DNA of 64,000 bases, from the NCBI GenBank assembly GCA_023614405.1, contig CM042688.1, positions 375,955,331 through 376,019,330 of the forward strand, written 5' to 3'. Each line of letters opens with the position of its first letter. The first letter of the stretch is position 1. Below, one piece after another: positions 25,980-36,293 of the stretch. This stretch comes from Avena insularis. Its lineage: Eukaryota; Streptophyta; Magnoliopsida; Poales; Poaceae. Below the pieces are notes generated by a model that made no database searches, had not been told where the DNA came from, and was given only the letters and a program-made list of their open reading frames with translations. The translations under genes and the position numbers were made by a program.

Positions 25980-25997
25980 TGGCGCTATTGTCGGGGA
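25980..25997 (+). other. Primer binding site of element A
   Basis: TGGCGCTATTGTCGGGGA starts 11 bases after the LTR end. It resembles the TGGCGCCGTTGCCGGGGA-type primer sites of many plant gypsy elements, probably tRNA-Asp primed, with two or three substitutions. It fixes the plus orientation of the element. Confidence 0.72.
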
Positions 25998-26174
25998 AGC
26001 AATAGATACCTTGGTGAGGTTAGTAGGAACCTTGCTAGTTTTAATTCTTGTTTTTAATTTTGTTAGTTTGCTTTTAGTCTTTATTTGAAAAACCAAAAAA
26101 AAATAGTTAGTATTTTAATTCTAGTTTTTATTATCATAAGTATCTATTTAAGAAAACCCAAAAACATAGAAAAT

Positions 26175-27446
26175 ATGGCTGAAAAGAAGCTTGGGGTGTT
26201 TGCAACTCCCAATAATGATTATTTGCATACTCCTATTACTCAGCTAGCAATTGTTGCTGATGACTATGAAATTAAACCCCATTATTTAAGTTTGGTTCAA
26301 CAGAATCAATTTGGAGGCTCTGTTGTTGAGTTCACATGTATGCACTTGAATACTTTCACTGAAATATGTGATATAATGTGTATAAAAGGTGTTGACCCCG
26401 ATACGGTCAAATTGTGCTTATTTCCTTTCTCTCTTAGAGGAAGAGAAAAAGAATGGTTGCTATCTTTGCCTAGAAATACTATTACATAATGGGTGGAATG
26501 TACTTCTTTCTTTATGACAAAAAATTTCCCACCTGCAAAGACTATGCAACTAAGATCTAATATTACTTGTTTTAGACAGGAAGAGCGTGAGCCACTAGCG
26601 CTTGCATGGGAGAGGATGAAATAATGCATGAGAAATTGTCCTAGTCATGGGATGGAAGATTGGTTAATCCTCCATTTATTTTATAATGCTCTTAATCCTG
26701 TGTCTAAGTATATGTTTGATACTGCAGCTGGAGGAACATTTATGGGTAAACATATTACCGAAGCAAAGCAGCTACTAGACAATATGCAAGACAACCATGC
26801 CCAATGGCATGTGGATAGATCAAACACGCATAAGGTGAACTTCGTCTCACCACAAGAAAATGAAGAACTCAATGCTAAGCTGGATGAGCTCATATTAGCC
26901 GTAAAAGGTAAGGAAACCTAGGTAAGAGCTATCCCAGAAACTAATATTGAAGAAGTGGACTTCATAGCTCATAATGATTACAACCCTGCTTGGAAGAAGA
27001 ATTGTAATCCTAATTTTCAAAAACACTATTCTAGTCCTGCAGGTAACTCTAATAATAATATGGGATCAAGTAATGGTAGTCTCCAAGAAACACTTAAGTC
27101 TTTTGTAGACTCACAAAATGATCAAAACAATATCCCTGTTAAAATAACGGAGAACCATGATGCTTTGCTTGGTAAATTATCTAACCAAGCTGTAAGTTTG
27201 AGGAATGATTTGCAGGCCCTCCAAGAAAGGACGAGGATTGTTGAGGCACAGCTAGGTAAGATAACCGAGAGCCAAACTCTCATTCTAGCTAAATTTGTAG
27301 GTAAAGTTGAGCCCAATACTGTTGAAGACCTCAAGATGATGAGAATCCAAAGGGAGGAGACCGAAGAACTTGATTATAGTAATGCTCCTTCACCAAGTTA
27401 CACCATTGACGATCTTGTACAAAGATCAACATTAAGATTCTGGTAA
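26175..27446 (+). pseudogene. gag of Athila-like element A, broken
   Basis: The reading frame starts MAEKKLGVFATPNNDY at 26175 and stays in one frame to 27446, with in-frame stops at 26487, 26622 and 26919. A one-base shift near 27420 then separates it from the protease ORF. The retrotransposon gag core is visible: 'DPDTVKLCLFPFSLRGREKE' is the plant gag 'KLxLFPFSLRGxAxxWL' type motif, followed by the 'YNALNPVSKYMFDTAAGGTF' segment typical of Athila/Tat-lineage gag. A Gln/Leu-rich coiled-coil-like stretch follows (about 27130-27300). It would form the virus-like particle. Parallel remnants exist in element C at 58717-57421 on the minus strand. Confidence 0.85.
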
Positions 27447-27466
27447 GTGAAGGAAATGATGAAGCC

Positions 27467-28039
27467 ATGTATCAACACTTCGTTAATCAGGTAGCAATAA
27501 AGGTACGTGAGCTTGAAGAAGAATATAAGAAAATTGCTGAAAAATTACCTGTTAATCTTGATGATATATTTGAGCCTACTATTAATATTAAAATTGGGAC
27601 CAATGAGATAGATTCACTTTGTGATCTAGGTGCAAGCATTTCAACAATTCTAAAGAGTCTTTTTAATAAGTTAAATCTTGGCCCTTTTGAAATCATAGAG
27701 TTAAAATTGCATCTTGCAGATTCTACCTACAAACAAGCTGTAGATATTAAGGAGAATACTTTAGTATACATTAAAGGCTGGCCTGCTCTTATTGATTTTG
27801 TTATTGTTGACATGCCTGAAGATGCTACTGCTCCTATTATATTAGGTCGTCCATTTCTAAGAACTATTAAGGATTTGATTAATCTACACGAAGGGAACAT
27901 GAAGCTTCAATTGCCTTCGCGGGACCCTTTTGTTATTCATTTCCCCAAGAAGAAGAAAGCCAAGCATGATGAAAAGGAGGTCATCACTTTGAAGGCCAAC
28001 TATTTTGGAGTGGGTGTTCCACTCATCTGGCCTAAGTGA
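27467..28039 (+). CDS. Retropepsin-like aspartic protease region of element A
   Basis: Open for 190 codons. The active-site region reads CDLGASIST, where DLGAS replaces the usual DTGAS; this variant is common in Athila-lineage proteases. The hydrophobic 'PIILGRPFLRTI' segment near residue 120 is the conserved retropepsin ILGRPFL block. It is probably the C-terminal part of a gag-pro polyprotein: in the adjacent frame the coding continues upstream across a one-base shift near 27420. The C-terminus is rich in Lys. The frame ends at a stop, with no reverse transcriptase after it. Element C carries a partly duplicated and mutated counterpart. Confidence 0.78.
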   Translation: MYQHFVNQVAIKVRELEEEYKKIAEKLPVNLDDIFEPTINIKIGTNEIDSLCDLGASISTILKSLFNKLNLGPFEIIELKLHLADSTYKQAVDIKENTLVYIKGWPALIDFVIVDMPEDATAPIILGRPFLRTIKDLINLHEGNMKLQLPSRDPFVIHFPKKKKAKHDEKEVITLKANYFGVGVPLIWPK

Positions 28040-28342
28040 GCAACATCAAGGTCAAGCTATTGACCATAAAAGAGCGTTGCATGGGAGGTAACCCATGTGA
28101 AATAAAGGTTTGAGTAAAGTTTTAAGTTTTAGTTTAAGTTTATATTTAATAAAGAGTGTTAGAAAGCTCTAGTTGAGGAGAAGAAGTCCGGTAGTACTAA
28201 AAATCCCGCTTTATACATGTTGTTGTTGGTCGACAATTTTTACTGTCAACTTTGTGTCAAAAACAAGGTATTTCGATAAGTTTCAGAATAAGAAATAATT
28301 CTCGAAGAAATGGAATTTTTTTGATGGCTACAGAGAGTTGAA
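28040..28342 (+). other. Post-protease leader of element A
   Basis: Non-coding. Contains 'gagcgttgcatgggaggtaaccc', which is mirrored in element C ('gggttgcctcccatgaagcgg' on the plus strand at 56149 and 56768). The block is therefore a conserved feature following the protease in both families. Confidence 0.6.
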
Positions 28343-28695
28343 CGACCAACTATACGGCGGGAATAAAAATTCCGGCTGTATAGTTCCGAACGTATAGATA
28401 CTCTTGCCATCAACAATTTTTCTTTTAAAAGTACTGATGGTTTAATGACCAACTATACGTCGGGAATAAAAATTCCGGCTGTATAGTTCTAGTCGTATAG
28501 ATATCGATGCTTTTGTACAATTTTTTTCCAGGTACAGACAGTTTGACGACCAACTATATGGCGGGAACACTTTGTTTTGGCCATATAGTTCTGGTTGTAT
28601 AGCTGCACCGCCAGGTGGAAACCCTAAAATTTTGACAGCAGGCCAACTATACGGCGGGAACACATCATTCTGGCCGTATACTTTGCCCGTATAGT
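28343..28695 (+). repeat. Four palindrome-bearing modules in the spacer of element A
   Basis: Four imperfect copies of a ~55 bp module start at 28343, 28446, 28547 and 28641, spaced ~94-103 bp. Each reads roughly 'accaactatacggcggga', then 'ttccggc', then 'tatagttc..gtatag'. The halves 'aactatac' and 'gtatagtt' are inverted, so each can fold as a hairpin. The same module occurs once in each LTR (24931-24984 and 38784-38838). Confidence 0.85.
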
Positions 28696-28847
28696 TGCAT
28701 CCGACCACAAAAACACCATGGGAGGTACCTCCAACCCCAAAACCTCAATCCTTTTTCTCTCTTCTATCTCCAAAGTCTCTCAAAACCTCAAGAGATCTTC
28801 ATCTCTACTCATTTTCGTTCGTTTTCCTCGCACACAAGTGATCTATG

Positions 28848-29068
28848 GTATGTTTATCCTCCAATCCTCCAATTACTTTTTGCAAATTCATCTTTGATCT
28901 ATCGTCATTATCAATCTAGGGTGAGACCTAATATGAACTAATTGCCATGATTCTCTTGCCTAGATTATTATTTTGAGGGGATTCTTTAGTGTGCTATGAT
29001 GAGTAATATGTTATGCTTGTTATTGTTGGATCAAAAAGTTTTATTTTTGTTTTTCTTTATTATTTTAG
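28848..29068 (+). other. Putative intron before ATHILA ORF-1, element A
   Basis: Donor ATG|GTATGTTTATCC at 28848 and acceptor TTTATTATTTTAG ending at 29068, 221 bp, T-rich near the 3' end. The ORF's start codon directly follows the acceptor. Element C has the matching arrangement (donor AAG|GTATGATTCTCC, acceptor ATTATTTTTAG, then ATG). Conservation in both elements supports a genuine intron that would give a spliced subgenomic message for this ORF. Confidence 0.62.
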
Positions 29069-30226
29069 ATGATGAACATAAGGATCCAAACTTGTGATCG
29101 TGCCACCGCTAGCCCTGCTCGGGCTGTCGCTCAATAATGCATGGGGATACGGCTCAGGAATGAGCTCCAACATGATCGCTTCGACATGATCAAGAACCAA
29201 GAAGTGAAGGAAACCAAGTGGGCTTGCCCCATTATATTGAACCAACTCGATATTTCTAATGATTTCAATTAACTTTACAATATGGTTGGCTTGCAAAACT
29301 TTGTGTTCAATGATGTGCCTACTTATCGCCGGTTAACTCTTAAATTTCTAAGTTCTTTGCAAAGCACCGTAAAACTATGGCATGGAGAGGACAGGATTTC
29401 TTTCCGGCTTATGAACAACAATTACACTTTATCACTATATGAATGGTGCGCATGCTTTAAGTTGCTAAACAATAATGATAATGACTTCCATGCATCCTTT
29501 ACTGGCTTACACCCTTCCCCGGAAAAATATTATAATGGAATGAGCTTCACTTCTAGAGTGAGCAAGGGGAAGAATATTCAACATCCTGCAATCCGCTATT
29601 TATTCTATGTTATTGCTAACACCTTGCACGCACGAAATGAGTTCACAAGACTCAATGAGGAGGACATCTTAGTCCTCGCAAAGGCTTCTTTCAACAACTG
29701 CAACTTTTCACTCAACTTGGGCGCAATCCTTGTGCGTTACCTGGAGCACCAATCCTCCCAAAGACAAGGACCAATCACAGGTGGAGGCATCATCACCATG
29801 CTTGCCATTTCCCTAGGGATCAACCGAGGTGAGTTGCAACCTGTGCAAGGTGAGCGACGTGTTGGTTTCTCTAATTTAAAAGCTTGTGGAATGCTCACTA
29901 GGAGAGGTGGTGTTAATTACTTGCATATTGCTGGAGCTGGGCGTATCTACCCTGCTCCTATGCCTAATGGTCTTTTCTCTATCACGGAAGGACGTTTTCT
30001 ATATGACTTGCAGGTTGAGAAACACCAACACGAGGAGGAGATTTTTGATGAGGATGAGGACCAAGAAGAGGAGCAAGAAGTTCCTTATCAAGAGGAGCAG
30101 CCACCAACTCGGTTCGCTACATACCAAGACTTCCAAGAACTTAGAGGGACTATGGAGAGGATGCATAGCCTCTCCTTGAACCTCCGAGGAACAACTAGTA
30201 ATTTATCAACTCAATTTGCGAACTAG
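29069..30226 (+). pseudogene. ATHILA ORF-1 family protein of element A, two stops
   Basis: The frame starts at ATG 29069 or 29072 (MNIRIQT...) directly after the intron. It is interrupted by TAA at 29135 and 29270, then open for 314 codons to 30226. The family is the plant 'ATHILA ORF-1' type: 'YRRLTLKFLSSL', 'ISFRLMNNNYTLSLYEW' and 'HPAIRYLFYVIANTL' are the recognisable conserved blocks. The C-terminal third is acidic (Glu/Asp-rich, about residues 245-275 of the open part), followed by a Leu-rich tail. The function of this family is not established; it occupies the position where some Athila elements carry an env-like gene. Element C has a homologue at 55156-53990 on the minus strand. Confidence 0.75.
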
Positions 30227-30900
30227 AGTTCTGACTTTTTCCCTCCACCATAATAATTTGAAGGGCTTGCAAAAGCCTAAGCTTGGGGAAGTTTCCTCAT
30301 TTTTCTTTATTTGGCATTCATTTGCTTTAATTTATTTCGAGTTTATAAGCACTCGTATTGGTTTCCCCAACACTTTTATCTTTAGTTATTTCTATTTGCT
30401 TTCGAGATTTTCTAGCCAAGCTTTGCCGCCAATTTTATATTATTTAATTCCCTCTCTTAAAAACAACAAAAAGATTTGTCCACTTATCTTTATTGTCCCT
30501 CTTCTTGGGGTTCTCATGTATTTGCAGGAAGAGTGATTGGCTTCGAGTTTCCAAGAAACGAATCAAAATGGAAGAGAGAAGTGGAACCAAACATGAGAGG
30601 TATGCCTTATGACTCTCCATTTTTGAAGTTTGAGAAACCCATGCTAGTTAGTAGTAAATGTTGAGATATTATATTGGTGGAGTGAGTCTTTATATTGTAG
30701 TAAAATTTTGTTTGCGTGGGTATTTAGTTGGGTACATTTTATTCCAGATCTTGTAGTTAACCAAGTCTTGCCTAAAAAAATTCTAAACAATTGTAATAAG
30801 AAAAAGTCTCACAATTGAAGGCTTGGGTGTTGTAGTGTTTAGTCTTTAAGGCTTATCTATTTAAAAGGATTTATTCGATTGAATTAATGTTTAGCGGTCT
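30227..30900 (+). other. 3' internal region of element A, up to the CACTA junction
   Basis: AT-rich and non-coding. It begins with 'gcaaaagcctaagcttgggg', which is also found just after the ATHILA ORF-1 in element C. Open frames here (for example 30216-30536) are hydrophobic chance frames. The sequence changes to CACTA ORF1 remnants near 30900-30925; the exact junction is uncertain. Confidence 0.5.
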
Positions 30901-30929
30901 TTGTGAGCATGTCAAAGTTTGAATGTGGA

Positions 30930-33676
30930 GCATATCGGGAGTCAATATCGGATCACCAGCTACATGCACTCGGGGCAAGCCATATTGTGTGGATGGTACG
31001 ACGATGACGTCCTGAGCCCGGATCCTCTTCAGAAGAGGTTGGCTCACACCCTTCTTATTATTATTATTATTATTATTATTACCTCTCTTCTTGTGCTTCT
31101 TCTTCACAACAATGTCCTCCACTACCATCTGCTCATCGGCCGCCTTTCGGAGTGTGTTGGGGCTGAAAACCAATCTCGGTTTATCCTGTGGTGGATCAAC
31201 GGGCGGAGGCGTCTCTTGAGAAAGACCATGGAAGACCAGGCGCTGTGTGCATGTATTGGGCCGACCAGCTTGATGGTCGCGAGCTGTGAAGGGTTCTTCA
31301 TCCATGGAAGGCATATGCAATCCTTTGTCGGCGCCAGTGTTGATGAAGTCTTCAACGTTGACCAATTAATCATCATCTTCATGGGTGCCATCATGTGGTG
31401 GTGGTAGCGGGGGCGACGGCGGTTGCGGTACAACGTCTTTGCCATGGGGCGGTACACAAGCTGCCAAGAGTTGCTGGTGACGGCTGGTGGTGGAGACGAT
31501 GGTGGCTGCTGGCTTCCGAGGTGGTGGTCGGGCGATCGATCGAGAGGTGGTGTCGGTGCTCCCCCCGCAAGACGAATCTGGGTCTTTGGCCATGTCAAGG
31601 GACAGTTGTAGCATTCTCCAAGGGTCTTGTGTTCGTCAGCTCCCTGAGGTTGAAAGGGGGGTCCATGTCGTCGCACCCTGGCAACACCCGAGACAAACTG
31701 ACCCTCATCACGTCATCATCCATTGGATTGTTGTGCATCGTGCGGCTCATCGGTTGTATGAGAGTGCCCTTGGCAACATCCTTCAACTCACCGCAGAAGT
31801 GTCCTGAGGCAAAACATGTTGTTGGGCATCATGAGATGGCAACAGTCATGCATCAAAGGCATAAAGGAGATGACGTGCACTAACTAATTAGTTACCTTGG
31901 TGATGGCGTGGAGCTCGGCTAATGTAGAGACACGACTGATGCCGGCAGCCGGCCTATCATCATCTGCATTCTCCCGCTCGGGTGCCTCACAAAGCACCAC
32001 CGCCGTCGGCTGCGCCTTATTGGTATCTTTGGCGGGAGGGGCGTCGGTGTGACCAAAACGAGCGGCTGTGTCCCGGCGTTGACGGCCGGCGGGGTCACCA
32101 GGTCCGGCGACATGTTAACGTTGATACCCTAGTTGATGCCGCTTAAGCTGGGAGATGTATCGGCCCTCGTGGACCTCCCACATTCCAAGCAGTAAGCCCC
32201 TCGAAAAACTTAGGGGGGATCATCGTGCGGAGCTTCTCTTCCACTAACTTGTCCACTGTTTTCTTGTCCACTGCCATCTCCTCCAGTGTCTGCACCTTCA
32301 TCTTCAGCTCTTCAATAGCGGCTTTATCCTTAGCCGTCGACTGGTTCTTCCTCTCCCTTCTTTTCTTGGCGTCCTCTTTGTAGTACTCGAACTTCATGCT
32401 CGTACCGAAGCTGGACACACGACCAGCTGAGGACGGTAGCAACCCCTTGTCCCTCTTCTTGTAAGCATTCGTCGCCCTGTTGAAAACCGTGTCCCACGGC
32501 TCTGTCGAATCCTGGGACGACTCTTTGGCAGGAGTATTCAGTTCATCCTCCTGCAGAGACAAGGAAAGGTGAACCCATTTAGATTCTTGGCTTCATTATT
32601 TTAATTAGAACGCAAAAGACTTGAGATCGGCGATAAATTCCTTACCAGCTTCTTCTCGAATTCCTTCAACTCCAGATCGTCGGTGATGAACTCCCCTGTT
32701 TCCTTGTCCAGGTAGTAGCGGGCCCGGACAAAATGCCTAAGCTGCAAGTCCGTGATTTTAAGCCAAGGGTTGTCTTTACCAAGGAATTCAAGCTCGGCGT
32801 CCTCCTTGTCCCAAATGGCATGTTTCCCCTGTAACCGCCGGTTCCAAGGTGGTGGTTACCTATGTTCTGTTCCTGATAGTCCTGCTCCTGTTAGTCCAAT
32901 ATATAGCGTTAGCGGTAGCTATATCCGCCTTGAATATCTTAAACTCCTCTTCGTCGAGCATTGGATTTTTCTTACTAATAACCTCCCAGCTTTCACCTTT
33001 GTCAATGCTATTCTTAACCCGGGTTTTCTAGCTGCTCAAGGCGTTGCTCATCTTCGTGAGGGCTAGTTTGTTCACCGGGTTCTTTCTCTCCAGGTTTCTA
33101 AACTGCTCTGGGAATTTGTATCACTTGTGAAGATTCTTAAGGAGGTTATCGACCAAAGATGCATTGTCAGCATGTCTGATGTACTTCATGTTGATCGACA
33201 TGCTTTCCTGGATGATGCACCCGAGTTGCAGGCCGTACCCTTTAGCAAATGCCTCTGGTGCAATGGGTTGGCCACTTTCTGTGACTTCAGTGAACTCATC
33301 GCAGACGGTGGCGAGTACTGACACCTTCCGATCCTTCTTTTCCTTCTTCTTCTTATGAGAAGCGGTCGGGTTGCCGCTATCGCCATCTGTGCGCTCTCCA
33401 CAATCGGTGCAGGCGCCGCCATCGGTGGTGTCATCCTCTTTGCCGCTGCCTTCACAAGTTCCATCATAGTCGTCTTCGTCCCCCTCGTAATCAGGATCTC
33501 CTCCCTCATTGCCCCCAGCAGCTCTGGAGATGGTCGCCTCCTCCTCCGGTGGTGGTGTCATCCTCATCTCCTCCTCCTCCTATTGGGACCCCCGCCAGAA
33601 TGACTCGTTGGCCTGTCTAGCTTGTTCTTTGACGCTCATGTGCTTAGAAGGGCCGGCCTCGTTGTTGTCCGACATG
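30930..33676 (-). pseudogene. CACTA ORF1 (TNP1-like) gene remnant
   Basis: Transcribed right to left. It starts MSDNNEAGPSKHM at 33676, followed by an in-frame stop. The acidic Asp/Glu-rich N-terminal part (33567-33121) ends in 'NASLVDNLLKNLHK', and coding continues in broken frames through 'NPVNKLALTKMSNALSS' and 'DKGESWEVISKKNPMLDEEE' (about 33100-32930). A Lys/Glu coiled-coil-like exon covers 32562-32143 (KDKAAIEELKMKVQTLEEM). A Pro-rich part (31676-31370) and the segment 31365 to about 30930 follow, the latter with a poly-Asn run from an ATT/TTA microsatellite. This order is typical of the ORF1 of grass CACTA elements, thought to bind subterminal repeats. There are several frameshifts. 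Confidence 0.68.
31054..31081. repeat. (TTA)n microsatellite in CACTA ORF1
   Basis: About nine TTA/ATT units. On the minus strand they encode a poly-Asn run after KKHKKRG. Confidence 0.85.
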
Positions 33677-35300
33677 TTTGCACTCTATTAAAAAGAGGCA
33701 AAAAGTTAGCACAAATCTCGGCCGAAAAATTCGGCATGACCTTTGCTAATTTTTTGACCTAGGAGTGCCCATTTCTCAACCGAGACGGAAGTGAATCGAC
33801 ACTTCGGGAGAAATGGGCAACTCAAATGAAATCCCTGCAAGAAGAAATAGCCCCAACCCCATTGACAACCCCCATCCCCATTGACAGTCCCATCCCCATT
33901 GACAGCATCATATATATGACAACATCACCATATAACAACATCACCATATAATAACATCACCATATAACAACACCATATATGACAGCACCATTTCAGCTAT
34001 ATATGACAACACCATTTCATCTAGAGACAGCACCATATATATAACAGCATCACCATATAAAATTTTAACCATCACTATAGGTAGTAATAGCAATAGCATT
34101 TACAGCTAATAAGCCATGTTCTGTATTATGCTTGAAATGGCAATTTCACATATTTAAAAAATAGAAATATTGGGACCTATAGCTCAAGTAGATGCACTTG
34201 AATGTCAGTTGGAGTGAGGTAGGTGCACTAATAACCTAATGCTAGATGAATAATAGGACCAAGACCTCTAGTAACCAGGCTGCCAAAATTCTTAGCCAAT
34301 AAAACATCTAGGAAACTAGGTGACCACATGTACATCATCACCATAGTCCAAATAAGGGTCATCAACTTGATGGCCAGGACACAAAGAAGAACACACAAAG
34401 TAAAAAAATCTAGATAGGAAATTTGTATTTCTATGAGGTTTACAGCAAACAAAGTAGTATTTCTAGGATTATTTCTATACTGAACCAAAACTGATTACAA
34501 ACTCTAATGAGGCACACATGGAAGGTGGATATCATGAAGAAACATTAGGAGCTCTTGATGCATTGTTTTAAGAAGTCACTACAAATTTTGTCACAGGTTA
34601 GCACGACTAACATTCAGAATATCTCCCATAAAAAAATTCAGAATATCTATTAAAAACCTGGTAGACCAGCTATTCAAGGATTATTCTCTAAGGTAGTTGA
34701 CTAAAGGGTCAGCTGACTTCTTACGCTTTCGTGTATACTACACCAGGAGTATGGATGAGCATAGTTCAAGATGAATGAAAAAGGAGTTTGATAGTAGTTG
34801 AACTAGCCTGATAAAGGTTGGACAATTGTTTGTTACCAGTATTGGGAACATTACTATGTGAAATCCTGTCCTTCAAATTTTCACAACCTCCAGTATTTCT
34901 ACATAAAACTAAACAATGTATCTTAATGGAGCATGAGTTGGATAAACCACAATAATAGAAACCTTATAAGTTTTTTAATAGACCAATATTTTGAAAAAGA
35001 AAATGGCATGGGCATTGGAGAACAAGTTCTTAGTACTTATTTCATTTCAATAAAAAAGGATTGGACCTTATTTTGTGATATCAATCAAGTATCAAAACCC
35101 TAATTTCTTGTTATGTTCATTTATCTCCTGCCTTATTTTTGCTTGCACCTATTAATTCCAGCATTTAATTCCTATTTATCTGCAATTACTGTTCCTACTC
35201 CTGTTCGGGATCGACCATTCCTTGTCGAGGTCCTGACAACATGCTAGATGATTTTTCTTCTCACTCCAAGCTTTCCAAAGCATAATCACTAGCATGCTAT
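33677..35300. other. Interval between CACTA ORF1 and captured sequence
   Basis: No coding recognised. At 33851-33910 there is a degenerate ~22 bp repeat ('ccccattgacag'), and at 33910-34070 a degenerate ~20 bp repeat ('aacatcaccatata'). 34140-35170 is AT-rich and unassigned. By position it would be the intergenic region between the two CACTA genes. Confidence 0.45.
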
Positions 35301-35770
35301 CATTCTCAAATGTAATAGGAAGGATAGTACCAGGAGGAGGCAGCGTCACTAGATGATTATACCAATCCAGTTGAAGAATCATAAGAATGCTGCTCAAATT
35401 AGAGTTCATAGGAAGGATAGTACCAGGAGGAGGAAGCGTTAGAGGGGGACGCACCGTGCACGCTGCTGCTATTGTGGTCGATGACGACGAGGGTGGCGGG
35501 CCTCCTCCTCCTGTTGCGGATGGGCTCCGGCGTGGTGGTGGCGGGCTTCAGCGAGGTGCCCTTCTCCTCCTTCTCCTATTGCGGACGGGCTCTGGTGGCT
35601 CCTCATCCACGCGCATGGCGCTAGGGTTCTGGTGCGGCGGTGGCTGCAGGGCTCTCCTCCACAGGTTCGTCAGGCGGCGCTAGGGTTCTGGCGCGGCAGT
35701 GGCTGCAGGGCTCTCCTCCACAGCGTCTCCGGTTGCGAGGGCGGCGCTAGGGTTTGCGCGCGGGCAACGA
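35301..35770. other. GC-rich captured fragment with small tandem duplications
   Basis: A ~93 bp duplication places 'ataggaaggatagtaccagg' at 35315 and 35408. A ~58 bp duplication repeats 'gctagggttctgg' and 'ggctgcagggctctcctcc' at about 35620 and 35678. The GC content is far above the flanks, and an open plus frame (35387-35683) is Gly/Arg/Leu-rich. It may be a captured host exon, but the frame shows no domain I recognise. Confidence 0.4.
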
Positions 35771-35942
35771 CAGAGAAAGGGGAGTTTGGCTAAGTATGAA
35801 TTGGATCGAGAGAAAGAAGGGGGATTAGGGGGAGAGGCCGAACTGTTTATTTGGCTAAGTGTGAAAGTTCTATGGTGCATTCCCATAGAATGCGCCACAG
35901 AACTTTTGGACATAGTCCAAAATAGCGTGGCGTCGTAGTATG

Positions 35943-36032
35943 ACAAGATCGCATACTTGTCCTAGTGGTCTTGCTCGCTAGCTCTCACCTGGGGCATCCA
36001 GGTTCGAATCCTGGCAGTCTCACACTTTTTTT
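35943..36032 (+). ncRNA. tRNA-like pol III unit (SINE head or tRNA relic)
   Basis: GGTTCGAATCC at 36001-36011 matches the pol III B box exactly. An A-box-like 'cctagtggtc' lies ~40 bp upstream (about 35961), and a run of seven T (36025-36032) could terminate transcription. Between them, a 17 nt arm 'catccaggttcgaatcctgg' can form a T-arm-like hairpin. A full cloverleaf with a convincing anticodon arm is not evident, so a tRNA-derived SINE fragment or tRNA relic inside the CACTA element is more likely than a working tRNA gene. Confidence 0.5.
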
Positions 36033-36290
36033 CCTTTTTTTAAATATTTTTAGTTACACACATATTCATATTTATTCAAAAAAAAGCAAGAACATATACA
36101 CACATGCATATTTATTCAAAAAACCCTCCCGACTCATATATATATATGTGTGTGTGTGTGTGCTTGTCACACACAAATGTGAATTTGTATACCCACACGA
36201 ATATCACATTATATGTTTTAGTCTCTAACTAATACCCACACTAATATCACATTATACCCACACGAATTAATAAACCAAAAAGTCACACAA
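36033..36290. repeat. AT-rich stretch with (TG)n microsatellite and short repeats
   Basis: 'catatttattcaaaaaa' occurs twice (about 36066 and 36107). A TA/TG dinucleotide run lies at 36137-36161, and 'cccacacgaatatcacattat'-type words recur at 36192 and 36236. No gene. Confidence 0.6.
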
Positions 36291-36293
36291 TTG

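Noticed and set aside
30216..30664. Hydrophobic ORFs after ATHILA ORF-1 as an env-like membrane protein
   Set aside because: T-rich DNA gives Phe/Leu/Ile runs by chance. There is no signal peptide pattern or conserved counterpart in element C.
31366..31676. Pro-rich ORFs as a separate host gene
   Set aside because: They fit as frameshifted parts of CACTA ORF1, lying between its coiled-coil exon and its C-terminal exon on the same strand.
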